DNA from: Nigrospora sphaerica
Taxonomy: Eukaryota; Ascomycota; Sordariomycetes; Amphisphaeriales; Apiosporaceae
DNA: 64,000 nucleotides
Direction: 5' to 3'
NCBI GenBank assembly: GCA_018287875.1
Contig: JAGVVL010000013.1
Location: 2,294,001-2,358,000, forward strand
This document shows positions 51,519-62,170 of the stretch, one piece after another. The notes under the pieces were generated by a model. The model made no database searches. It saw only the letters and a list, made by a program, of their open reading frames with translations, and had not been told where the DNA came from. Every line of letters starts with the position of its first letter. Position 1 is the first letter of the stretch. A program made the translations under genes and the position numbers.

Positions 51519-54500
51519 AGTACAGTCGGTTCCTCTTGGTCTGCAGCCGTGGTCGAAGGGGGAATCGCGTGAGAACCAAAGGGCCTCGTCGTTTCTCGGA
51601 TTTCCAGATGCTGGGGTGCAGATATGGGACAGGGCCTTTTGGGCAGTCGCACCCACAGGTACATGTATGCGAGGATAGAGGTAAGTAACCCCAGGGTCAG
51701 GAGGGCATCCAGGCTTGGGCGTGGAACCTCAGCTGCGAAGTCAGGGACGTCCCTGGATTTCAGGGACGACCTAATTAAGGGCTGGGCTGGGCCGATCGGG
51801 GCGGGAGTCTAGACCCTGAAAGCACGCGATGCCGCACCTCGGCCGCACAGGCGACGCATCTAGGCCACATTGGTAGGGGAGAGGAGGTCCTGGGACGATC
51901 ACGATGGGCCCGGCCGCCGTCGGTGTTGCGCATCGCCGTTTCTGTTTCTGGGGCCCTTCGAATCCTCGGGCGGTCCCTTTTAATTGGCCTTGCCTCCCTG
52001 TGTCTCTTTCCCCATCGCATGGCACCATGTTTTTCGCTGGCTGGAGGGCCACAATAGCGTCCCGTGATGGATAGCAGCACGGAAAGTCATGAAGCCGCCG
52101 ACCTAAGGGTTAGGTACTTTACCTACCTGGGTAAGTACCTACCTACCTACATGACATAGATGTTATATATGCGGATATTACCCCAGTTGGTAGTAAGCAA
52201 GTACTCAGGTCTATAAGTACATCTTAGGTAAGACATACATACTTTACCGGGTACAGTAGCAGGTGGTATGCAGGGTAGCTAGCGGCAAAGCGAGTCCTCC
52301 CACGGGATCCCACGGCATTCCAGTCGTACTGAAATCCGGGCTGCCGGTGCCCCTTCCCAGCTGCACACCTAAGTATGTATCCATGGATGATGGCTCGATG
52401 GATTCCACCATCCGTTTACTCTTACCCGGGCAGCCCCGGCGAAAAACCACCAAACCACCTGCGCACCTGATCGTGGCGGCAACGCAGTCAGCCCGGACAT
52501 GGTCCGTTTTGCTGTGCGGCCAACTCGCAGCACACGCGTTTATGCGCCCGCCGAAGCCAGATGAGACACGCAGCCCTGTGCCCGTCAGCCAATACGAGCG
52601 GGACATGCCGCCACCGCCGGAGCACATCCTATCTGCACGGGGAACCTAGAGGCCTACACCGCCCCAGACCAATGGGCGAGGACGGGGACACGGCTTCAGC
52701 GTCGTCCTTTTGGCCTTCCCACGCCGTCGTCGCCCCCGGGGAACAGAAACACCTGATTTCGATCCACCCGGGGACCCTTTTCCCCGGCACGGCGGCGGCG
52801 ACAGCGAGATTGGGGAGAAAAGGCCCCTGGCAAACCCAACCCCTTTTCTTCGACGCAGCAACGCGCTTCATCGGGGTCCAGTCGGGCACGTCGGGGTAAA
52901 ACGTGGAGGGTCAGTGATACGCAGGGCACGCGTTGGCGCGCATATGTACTCCAACCACGAAGTAGTATAGGAGCTGAAATCCAGCCACCCCCGCCGCGCC
53001 GGAGGATAAATCCCGGCCTGGCCCCACGCCGTACGACCACCTTCCATGATCCCGAGCTTCTATGGAGGGTGGGCTCGGGTGGGCCGACGACCATTGCCAA
53101 CCTTACCCGCAAGCATCCTCAGCATCGCCAGTAATCCCCTACCAGCGAGATCACCATCGGCTTGGCTGCAACCTCGCCGGCTTCTTCCAACGTCATCACT
53201 ATCAAGGGTACCCCCGATCGACTGTCCGTCCAATCGCCACCCGCCTCGCACTTTCTGGCATGACTGCCCCGACTTTTTTTTCCTCCGGAGCGACCTGCAA
53301 ACACCTCTCCCATATGCGGCTGCCAAGCCCCGGCCTGCACACCCGGCCGCCATTATTTGTATGGAGCTTGTTTCAGACGGCAATACCCCTCCGTGATAAC
53401 GCGGGAGGCTGCATTGCAAACTAGCTAAGCAACTGTTGATCATGCTGTTGAGCTGGATCCAGGGTCCACTTAACCTGTCAACCGCTGGCATCCGACTTGA
53501 CTTTCCCATCTGATCTTCATGATTGGCATGCGTGGCAATTCGGTCTACCAGACCTGTGACCGCGCCGGAGCTGCGCGTGCGCATCGTTTGTCCGGTATTC
53601 GTCTAGCCCCCGAAGACAGGAGCGACGTGTGCATACGAGGAGCCAGCCGGCGGGCTGGATACGCCCATGGGCCCCTCTGGAACACGTGTGCGTTCCCGGC
53701 ACGGAGCCGTGATACCGTGGTAACATATATCCAGCCAGGCCTTGCAATGTCGACGACGGACCAATGTCAATTGAGGTGCCTTTGGCGGCCAGATTGGGAA
53801 AACGTGAGCGCATAGATGCAATTGTTGGCCTATGGTGAAAGCGTTATACCCAGAATCTTGCAGGGCTCCTCTGGCCAGCGACGTGTCTCGCCTGCTCACA
53901 TATAAGGTCCATATCACCTGTGACTGTTCATTTCCACGCCATCTGCCACGGGATGCTACCGGCGACAGTCCGAACTTTGGCGCCGACATCTGGTAACGCA
54001 GCGGTCGTCCGATCAAAAGCCTGACATGGCGTCCAGTCGCTTCAGCCAGCCCAGCGATGGGCAACGCCTTTTACCATCATATCGTCGAAACGATCACACA
54101 GACTATCGCCGCCGCCTCGGCCACCAAGTCATGCGGGACGCAATATGAGGGATAGCCGCCACACAAGGACTTCTCAGATTCTCCCAGGGCCAGCCCACGG
54201 GTAGGCTTACCAATGTCTATTTACTTCATGCTGTAGCTTAACGGGAATAGGCGGCATGTTGGCGCAGTCGGCAACTACTCCCAGTTGAAACCGGGCCCCC
54301 GAGAATGCATGCAGCGAGTCCAGGAAAGCCCAGGAACCTCGTCATGGTTTAGCGAAAAGCGAAAAAGGGCCGTCTAAGCACGCCGAGGCAGAGTGGATCG
54401 ATGACGATTACCGCGGGTCGAATCCCTAGTACGGCCGATAAAAGGATCAGGCAGTTTTCAGCCTGGGAAAGTCGCTGCCACACAAGTCCCGCTCCAGCAA

Positions 54501-54594
54501 GAAGTCCGAACCTGCGCCCAGTCCTGAAGGGAGGGCAGAAGAACGCCAGGGGCGCGACGATGAATGCTCGGGCTTCCGGTCGGGCGAGAAGTGC
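51519..54594. other. 3-kb intergenic region
   Basis: No coding region is supported. A dense cluster of TACCTA/TAGGTA words occupies about 52106-52152, with further copies to about 52250. Short frames on both strands near 52.6-53.8 kb lack motifs. Degenerate N-terminal sequence of the aquaglyceroporin pseudogene may begin before 54595. Confidence 0.45.
52106..52152. repeat. TACCTA/TAGGTA cluster
   Basis: Several overlapping copies of TACCTACC, TAAGTACC and GGTTAGGTAC in 47 bases. The same words recur in most intergenic regions of the window. Confidence 0.7.
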
Positions 54595-55425
54595 AGGGTG
54601 GACGGCGAGCTCGTGGGCCAGACAGAAGATGAATTGGCACGGAAGGGGGGGAACGACCCCAACGAACTCCGGAATTGGTGGACGCGTATGCGAGCGAAAC
54701 ACCCCGAGCCGATGGCCGAATATCTGGCCGTGAGTGGTCAATACCGGCCGGTCTTACTTGTGTCCTTGCTGATCTTCTGACAGACCGGGACGCCCATATT
54801 TCTAGGTAGCACAGCCACTTTGACCGTCAACCTCTCCAAAGACCTGGAGAACAAAGTACGGGGACTACGAGACGGCCAGCTTCGCGTGGGGCTCCGCCTT
54901 CGTTTTTTGCATCTGCATCGGCGTTGGTGCATCGGAAGCCCATACGAACCGTCTATCTCGATTAGCCTCTCCCTCTTTAGAGGCTTCCCCTGGCGCCAAT
55001 GTGGACTTTATATCATGGTACAATTCGTGGCGAGCACGGCGGCCGCCGCGCTTGCCTACGGTGTCTACTACGACGCCATTCGCTTTGTCCATCTTGAACT
55101 GACCGAGTCGTACGTCAACTTTTTCTCCTCTCCGCAGGACTGGGTATCCGACACCTCGGCTTTCTTCAGCCAGTTCGTGGCGGGGGCCGTCATGATTATC
55201 GCCGTCTTGGCCGAGGACTTGTAGATTTTGGATCTACTCGTCGCCACCCTGAAATTTACCATGGGCTACAACACGCGCTCGGCGCTCAGTCCGGCCTCCG
55301 GCCTCAGCCCCGCTTGGTCCCCTACCTGGTGGGTTACCAGACTCCGAAGGCCTTCCCGAACTACTGGTGGCTCTACGGACCCTGGGCCACAAGCAACAAG
55401 GGGGGACGGACCACCTCGCGCAATA
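54595..55425 (+). pseudogene. Broken aquaglyceroporin (major intrinsic protein) gene
   Basis: Read across frames, this matches the fungal aquaglyceroporin family, channels for glycerol and water in the plasma membrane. An N-terminal piece (NELRNWWTRMRAKHPEP) leads to a plausible 57-nt intron (gtgagt at 54730, acag to 54783), then FLGSTATLTVNLSKDLENK. One extra base near 54856 shifts the frame; the continuation (YGDYETASFAWGSAFVF) is in another phase. A further shift near 54950 falls at the first NPA box, which reads as NPS only with the frame restored. Next come SISLSLFRGFPWRQ and FFSQFVAGAVMIIAVLA. An in-frame TAG is at 55222-55224, with an apparent short deletion where the loop before LLVATLKFTMGYNT should be. 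The second box reads SPA, and another shift near 55300 precedes RLVPYLVGYQTPKAFPNYWW. With at least three frameshifts and a stop it cannot encode a full channel. The limits are approximate. Confidence 0.82.
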
Positions 55426-55935
55426 TCTTGTTGAGGCTGGCAATGGCAGCTGACAGGACCACAAGGTAAGCCTTACACCGCATGGGCTGGCGCAACTTAC
55501 GTTGGAACAGTGCCCGGCAACGGGACCGCACAGTTTGTGGGCGGGCAAGAGCGCCCAACTGGCACACGCCGACGCGACCCGGCTGAGTCGTCACACATAT
55601 TGTTAACCCAACTCGATCGCTTGATTGAGGCGTCTTCGTTGTGGCCCCGCCGTGTCCGGAGGGGCTCTTCCACCCAGAAAAGCACCGTTATCTCGTCCGA
55701 AACGCGCGGCGTCGGCTCCAGACCTAGGCGTGCCCAGAACGCGGGCGGTTGCTGAGGCTCGAATGGCGCCCCGGTAGGTACTTGGGGTCGCTTCTAACAT
55801 GTGTCAATGGCGACGAGAAGCAGGGTATATATGAAAGGAAGGGGGGAAGACTCCGGGGTTCATGTCCGCATCAGATCAGAGACCAGGTAGCTACGACCCC
55901 TTGAGATTTTTCACACACAAGCCCATCATTCCGCC
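55426..55935. other. Spacer between the two pseudogenes
   Basis: No clear coding sequence is seen. It may hold the decayed C-terminus of the aquaglyceroporin and the former promoter of the next gene. An AT-richer word (gggtatatatgaaagg) lies at about 55823-55838, roughly 100 bases before the next start, and resembles a TATA element. Confidence 0.4.
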
Positions 55936-57671
55936 ATGGATACAGTCGGTCACCACGATAGCAGCAAATCTCCAGGCGACGCGCTGGTGCGGGCCATGTC
56001 ATGCTCACCCCGGAGCCTAGAAACGAGTGCCTCTTCTCGTCGCGACACCCCAACCACCACTACCGAAGGGGTCTCTGGGTTTGAGGGGGCCTTGGACGTC
56101 GGTCGGTCCGGTGCCGCGAGAGGCCGAGAACCAGAAAACCCGGCCACCTCCGAGAAACAGGTAAAGAGTTGCCGAGGCGAAGGTGAGGGGAAGCAATGCG
56201 ACGGCGGAAAGCAGCGGCGTATCGAAAACAGTACCATCGATATCAGTTCGCGCCAAGAGTACCTCACGACGCTCTGCCAGGCCCTGATGAAATACGGAGG
56301 CCCCATGCACCGAGTGGAAGAGTTCATTAGCCGGTCGGCCGCCGCTTTGAACGTCAAGTGCTAGCTGCTTTACCTCCCGGGCTGTATGGTAATGAGCTTT
56401 TTTTACGACGGCCCCGAATTGAAGCGCGTGCGTGCAACCCCTGGGATCGAGATCGGAAAGATGCGCGATGTCCAGTATCTGTGCAAGCAGGTCGTCCACG
56501 ACTGCATCTGCGTCCACGAGGTGAAGGACAGGCTGGACGATATCCTCGAAAGCCGAGAAAAGTTCAATAAGTGGCTCCGGGTGCCCATTTTCGGTTTGGC
56601 CAGCCCCTTCGCCGCACCTTTTGCTTTCCATGGCCGCCTCATCAACATGCCAGTTGCCTTCATGCTGGGTTGTATCCTAGGACTACTGCAGCTCGTCATG
56701 GCGCCACAAACGAGCTGTATCTCCGGGTCCTGGAGATTGTGGCTTGCATCATTAACTCGTTTCTCGCCCGGGCTGTGGGCTCCATCCAGGGCGGCGAGTT
56801 GTTCTGCTTCTCTGCGCTGGCACAAAGCGTCATCGCTCTGATTTTACCTGGCTTCACCATATTTTGCAGGAGCCTCGAGCTCCAGAGCCAGAAAATGGTT
56901 GCTGGAAGCGCCCAAATGGGGTACGCCTTGCTTTATACCCTCTCGCTCGGGTACAGCATGGCTATAGGCGCAACTCTGCACGGCCTGATCGACCGGAACG
57001 CCTCGTCGGCCATGATCTGCCGGAAGCCCCTGGGCCAACCGTGGACGCTGATTTTCTGTTCGGCGTTCATATGGTGCTTTTGTGTGATCTGTTAAGCCGA
57101 GTGGTCGTAGATGTCTGTCATCGTGGCCATCGCTCTGGCAGGTTCTGCTGTCAACGACTACTCGAACCCGGCGTTCCACGGCCAAACCCACATGTCAACG
57201 ACGCTGGGCGCCTTCACCGTGAGCACCCTTGCCAACATCTATATGAGACTCGGAAAGCACATCTACAGTGCGTTGCTGCACCTCCCCAGGTGGTGCAGGA
57301 CGTGGCCATGCGGGCGCGAAGCGGATGGCACCGAAGGACCCGTGGGCGTGGGGGCGCACACGCGGGGAAATCAAGGAGGGGGGAACGGGACCGTTTTCCG
57401 GTACGGTCCGGCTGCTGTCATCATGCTGCCGGCCATTTTCGTCCAGGTGCCCTCCAATCTGGCAGGGGAAGGGTCCCTTCTCTGGGGGGTCCAGTCGGCG
57501 GACCAGATGCTGGAATGGGATGGCGATTTCGAAACCGTGGACGTCTCGACCGTCAATATGCTTCTCGGCATCACCCAGGTGGCGATTGGGGTTACGGTTG
57601 GCCTCTTTCTCGGTGCGCTGATCATCTACCCGGTGAAAGGGAAGAAGAAAGGCGGGCTGTTGAGTTTCTGA
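55936..57671 (+). pseudogene. Broken ThrE/Prm10-like membrane transporter gene
   Basis: The sequence reads as a member of the ThrE/Prm10-like (DUF1212) family: multi-span membrane proteins related to bacterial threonine/serine exporters, with a cytoplasmic N-terminal half. A Ser/Thr/Glu-rich N-terminus is followed by LTTLCQALMKYGGPMHRVEE, then a TAG at 56362-56364 within NVKC-stop-LLYLPGCMVMSF. It continues to LINMPVAFMLGCILGLLQLV, a one-base deletion near 56709 and NELYLRVLEIVACIINSF in the new frame. Then come a TAA at 57093-57095 and a TAG at 57108-57110, and finally IMLPAIFVQVPSNLAGEGSL and a last membrane span. All three stops fit loss of CAG or CAA glutamine codons by C-to-T change. No GT-AG intron removes them. 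I infer a recently inactivated gene, because the rest stays well conserved and open. Confidence 0.82.
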
Positions 57672-58131
57672 TGGTGCCCGAGCGCGATTGGCAAGAAGCG
57701 ATGAGAAGACCTGGATTGTCATAAGGAGTCGGAGTCGCTAAACTGCGGGACTGTCCAAGAACAAAGGATCGATGGGCGTTTAAAAAAGAAGAAAAAGAGG
57801 AAATAATTGCAGTTGCGGACGGCGCAGTTAAAAAGAGGTATATGGTTTGAGTACTTACTGTACCTGCTTACTTCATATGGGATGTACTTCAAAGCGCCCT
57901 TCTGGTGGACAAATACAGCAGGCGCTACGGCGCTAGGATTTTATCTGTCGGGGTACAAACACAACGTGTACTTAGAGAGGATAGTTACTTGTCTAGTACA
58001 CGAACGTCTTCCAATGCTCAACTCAAACGTTACTTTCACCGGCACGCGCAGCCCATCCTTACCGCCAAACTCCTCGATAGCGAAGAAGTAAGAAATCGCA
58101 TCAGATTGCATCCCTCACCACCATAACCACC
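57672..58131. other. Spacer upstream of the copper transporter
   Basis: A/T-richer than its surroundings, with A-rich runs near 57781-57800 and 57828-57835. It should contain the CTR promoter. I looked for yeast-type copper-response words (TTTGCTC) and saw none. Confidence 0.4.
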
Positions 58132-58764
58132 ATGGACCACGCGCACCACATGCACCATCACGGCCACCACGACCACCACGGCCACCACGGCCACCATGAC
58201 CACCACGCTATGGGCAATTCCCATGCTATGCACCACCACCACGGGGGCGGCATGGACCACGCGCACCACGGGCACCACCAGCCTGGCCATGACCACCACC
58301 ACGGTTCGGGCCTGTGCAAGATGAACATGTTCCTCAACACCGACACGACGGACCTCTGCATCCTCCACGAGCGGTGGCGCGTCACCGACACGCGCTCGCT
58401 GGTCGTGTCGCTGCTGCTGTGCGCCCTGCTGGTCGCCGCGTACGAATGGTTCGCGGCGGCGCGGCGGCGGTACGCGGCCGCCGCCCAGGCCGACAGGAGG
58501 ACGGCGCTGGCCAAGAAAACCGACGGGCCCGCCGCGGCGGCAGCCGGCCGTCGCGCCGCGCCGCCCGCCCGGCAGCGGCGCGTGGCCGCCGTCAACGCCG
58601 CCCTGTACGGCGTCGCCTACCTGTGGGGCATGACCAACATGCTGATCTTCATGACCTGCAACGTCTGGGTCATGCTGGCCTGCAGCGCCGGGGCCTGCGT
58701 CGGCAAGTTTTGCTTCGCCGACGGTGATGAGGTCAAGGAGGAGAAGGCGACGTCGTGTCATTGA
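58132..58764 (+). CDS. CTR-family high-affinity copper transporter
   Basis: A single exon of 210 residues with no intron. Residues 1-58 are extremely His-rich with scattered Met, a likely extracellular copper-capturing region. CKMNMFLN at 62-69 is the pre-TM1 Met motif. Three membrane segments are visible at ~89-108, ~157-176 and ~177-195. TM2 has the M-x3-M selectivity motif (M170 and M174, in MTNMLIFM) and TM3 the GxxxG packing motif (G187 and G191). The protein ends in CH after a Lys/Glu-rich tail. CTR proteins form trimers that import Cu(I) across the plasma or vacuolar membrane. The loop between TM1 and TM2 is Ala/Arg-rich. The gene follows two broken membrane-protein genes and is tail to tail with the P450, 170 bases between stops. 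All key residues are intact, so it is probably functional. Confidence 0.92.
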   Translation: MDHAHHMHHHGHHDHHGHHGHHDHHAMGNSHAMHHHHGGGMDHAHHGHHQPGHDHHHGSGLCKMNMFLNTDTTDLCILHERWRVTDTRSLVVSLLLCALLVAAYEWFAAARRRYAAAAQADRRTALAKKTDGPAAAAAGRRAAPPARQRRVAAVNAALYGVAYLWGMTNMLIFMTCNVWVMLACSAGACVGKFCFADGDEVKEEKATSCH

Positions 58765-58934
58765 GGCGGACAGAGAGACCAACGCCCGGGGGACCCCGCC
58801 CGGAGGCACCCGGTCAAACGGTACGAAGCCGGGGTGGGTCGGGCGCTCATTGCTATGTATGTACATGCTTATAGACTGGTCCAAAGGTACAGCCTCGAAT
58901 TACCCCCCTTCCCCCCATGGCTCCTCAGTCGTGG

Positions 58935-60834
58935 CTACTTCCCGACTTGACGGACTCGCGCGGGGAATTGCATAGACACGTGGCCTGTGAGCATGCCCTT
59001 CAGCTCCGCCTGGTACACTTGTTGGCCTTGGAACGTCGGCGCCGACTCGGGATAGGCTGGCTCCATCTCAAACTCGCGCGCCGTCAGCGCCAGGATGAGT
59101 CTCAACTCGAGACTTGCTAGTTCCTGCCCGATACAGTTGCGAGGGCCCATCTCCCATGGCCGGAAAGCGTTTTTCACCGGGTGCAAAGGGTCAGTCTCGT
59201 CCCGCACCACGAAGCGCTCCGGTATGAACTTGTCTGGCTCGGGCCCTGCGACACTCGGCGTTAGTTAAGAACCTATATACTTGAAAGGCCGAAAGAGAAG
59301 CCACCCAGTGTCTTCTTTCGGCGGTGGTAAGAAGAACGTAGGAGGACGCCGTGTCTAGGAAGGAAAAACAGAGCGCCAGAGGTGCTTACATAGATCGGGA
59401 TGGCGATGGCTGGTCGACGAACACGCGAAGAGGACGAAGTCCTTTGCCGGGTATTGAACGCCCGTCTCGGAGTTGCGCAGGACCAGGTTGGGGGATCCGA
59501 GGCGCACTGTGCCGGTGGGTGGCCAGAGCCGGAGGGTTTCCTTGACGACGCCCAGCGTGTAGGGCAGCTGGTTCAGAAGCGCGGGATCCGCCGTGATGCG
59601 CTCGGCAGCTTGTGCGGGATCGGGGCCGAGAACACGATCGTGCTCCTCACGCAGGACGGCCAACTTGTCCGGACTCTTCGAGAGCTCGTAGTAGGCAAAC
59701 GTCAGGGTCGAGGCGGTAGTGTCGTGTCCGGCCATGATGAACATCTTCACGTGGTTGACGACGCGGTCCAAGAAGGCGGGAGGAATGTTGCTCCGGGCCG
59801 CCGCATCCACCTCACTGACGTAGGACTTGAGCGCCAGGTTCAGGATCGTCTTGGGTCCCGTGATCTTCTCGTAATTCTGTGCCGTGTGCTTGATGTACGG
59901 CATAACTTCGTCACGGAAGACACGGTTGTAGAACCTGTGGTAGAAGGGCTTGAGCGGGTTGAACATCTTCAGCAGGTCGTTCTGGAAGTACAGCCACCCA
60001 ACTTGGCTAAGCATAGCTTCCATGAGCCGGACGGGCTTCTCCTGGGCCCGCAGCCGCCCGCCCAGCACGGCTCTCCCGATAATGTCGACGGTCAGGTCCG
60101 TGGCGTATCTCTCGAGTTTGATCACGTCGCCCTTGGCCGCTGCCTCGCCGAGCCGCTTATGAAACACCAGGGCCTCCTCGACGAACAACGGGATCAGCGA
60201 GAGGAGATTTCGGGCCGCGAAACCCGGGTTGAAGACGGCCCTGTACGTTTTCCACTCCAGTCCCTCGGTGGTGACTAGGTCCTGGTTCCCGCTGAAAGGC
60301 TTGAATTCAAGCAGCTCCCAGGGGTGCTTCAGCTGGCTCTGGTCCTGGGTAAACTGGGCCATCATTCCTGGGTTGAAAACGACCAACAGGGGTGTGCTGG
60401 CTGGCCACACGTCCATGTAAAAGGCGCCGGCCTTGCTAGCTTCGGGAAACTCCTTTATGAGGAGCGAGGGCGTGATTTGGCCGTGCAGGTCAGGCGGTAT
60501 CTTGTGCTTGAGGCAGACCTTGGCTATAAGCCACAGGTGGCCGAACAAAAACGAGTGCGGCATGAGGAACTGCGACTTTGGTCAGCGAGGAGGTGCTTCA
60601 GCGTGACTCGAGTGCTGGGCTCAGGTCGAGCGTCCATGCGTCGCCGGTCCGGCAGTGATGGGTATGCGAGCAGGGACTTACCACACCGGGTTCCTTCGCT
60701 ACGCTCCGGACCGACAGGCGGACCTGGATGAGGCGGCGAACGAACCAGACTGCCCCGAGGATGACAAGAGTACCGACGGCCCTGGCCAGGGTCTGAACAG
60801 CCTGCTGGCCATCGAAGCCGGCTGGTTTCAGCAT
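58935..60834 (-). CDS. Cytochrome P450 monooxygenase
   Basis: Three exons on the minus strand: 60834-60682, 60569-59390 and 59245-58935, giving 547 residues. Introns are 112 and 144 nt (gtaagt and gtaagc donors; cgcag acceptors). The second splits a Trp codon and joins SHRHPDLW to PEPDKFIPERF, as expected before the heme loop. A membrane anchor lies at ~13-31. The oxygen-binding I-helix has AGHDTT (331-336), the K-helix ETLR (395-398), and the heme loop FRPWEMGPRNCIG, with C481 as the axial ligand. All are intact. The first Gly positions of the loop are replaced (PWEMGPRNC), as in fungal P450s such as the sterigmatocystin StcS group. Substrate cannot be told; no other secondary-metabolism gene is nearby. 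The ATG at 60834 was chosen because further upstream the frame only has non-ATG codons. Confidence 0.92.
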
Positions 60835-62132
60835 GATAGCAGCCGGGGAAGGGGTCAACGTCAACGTTGGGCGGAGAGCGCGCGCAATTCAGGGATGAAC
60901 AAAGCTACAGCTCCTTGTGAAAATTTACCTAAGTACCGACGGGACGGCAGCACGAGAAGAAAAGTGCGGGCAGGCGGGCATAGGCTGGATCAAATAGATC
61001 CATGGCGACGCCAGTCAAGAGCTAGCTACCCGACGATGGAGGGCAATCGTCGGGTGCGTCGGATGCAGCAAAATATTGTTCCCACATTGAGGAATTGACG
61101 GTTTGAGCCCACCAATGTCTCGACCCCTGCCCCGGTCCCTCTCTGGGGACCACCTCCGTGGGTCGTAGACTGTCCGGGGCTACTGTTGTCTACGGAGTAA
61201 AGTAGGCCTGGCGGAAGCGGGAAACTGGGCTAGGTCCCTTCATTGGGCAGATGGGCTCCCCAGCCGGAACGGTCTGTTTGGTGTGAGTGAATGACATGGT
61301 GGCGGGAGGCTCTGAACCCCGTGCCCCCTAATCATCGTGCCTAGTATCGCTTGTTGTCTTCGCCCGACGACGAAGCCATCTGCAGCGTCGAGCAGGAAAT
61401 ACTCGGTAAGTACGGTTTCTTACACCGAGTACGCCAGGTATAGTACGTAGGGCAGGGACCCCCTTCTGATTGGAGACTGCCGTGGTACCGCCGGAATTTC
61501 GAAAGTTCAACGGCCGCGTCAGGCGTCGATTTCCAGCGATTCTATTGTGAGAAGGATAAGAGCGCGCATAACGTTGACGCCGACTCGGGCCGCCCTGGTG
61601 GTTGTGCCAGACGCGCCTCGCCATATGCCTACGCATTGCCCCTATGCCCGTGTTCGGAAAAGGCGGCTGGCTGGACTGGCCTAGCGGGGAGTGACTCGAT
61701 ACCTGGCGGGGAATATTAGACGAACGTGTAGAAAAACTAAACATACCCGTCTCCTGCCCCGTCTTTCATCCAGGGCGCGTGTAGTTGTTTAGGGGCTCGG
61801 GGGTATGCTTGCTTACACAGTATAGTATACCTGACGTCTCGGCTACGGGAAGATCGGGCTGGTGGCGGCCGGCACTCGAGGGGAGGGACTTGGGGTGCTG
61901 GCTTGGCGGCTGAGTTGGTGCCAGGGGTACGTCTACTTGATGGTCTGTAGGGAGGTTTTATCTACAGTGAGTGTGACCCACGGCGCCTATGTAGTGTGTA
62001 GGCAGGCATCCGTGGCCTAGGCATCGAAGAACGGTCGAGTTCGATGGGTGTCGATGCATGCACCTACTTCATTTCTCATACGCACACGCACACGCACACG
62101 CACACGCACGTACATGCACACACACACACACA

Positions 62133-62170
<38 letters not shown>

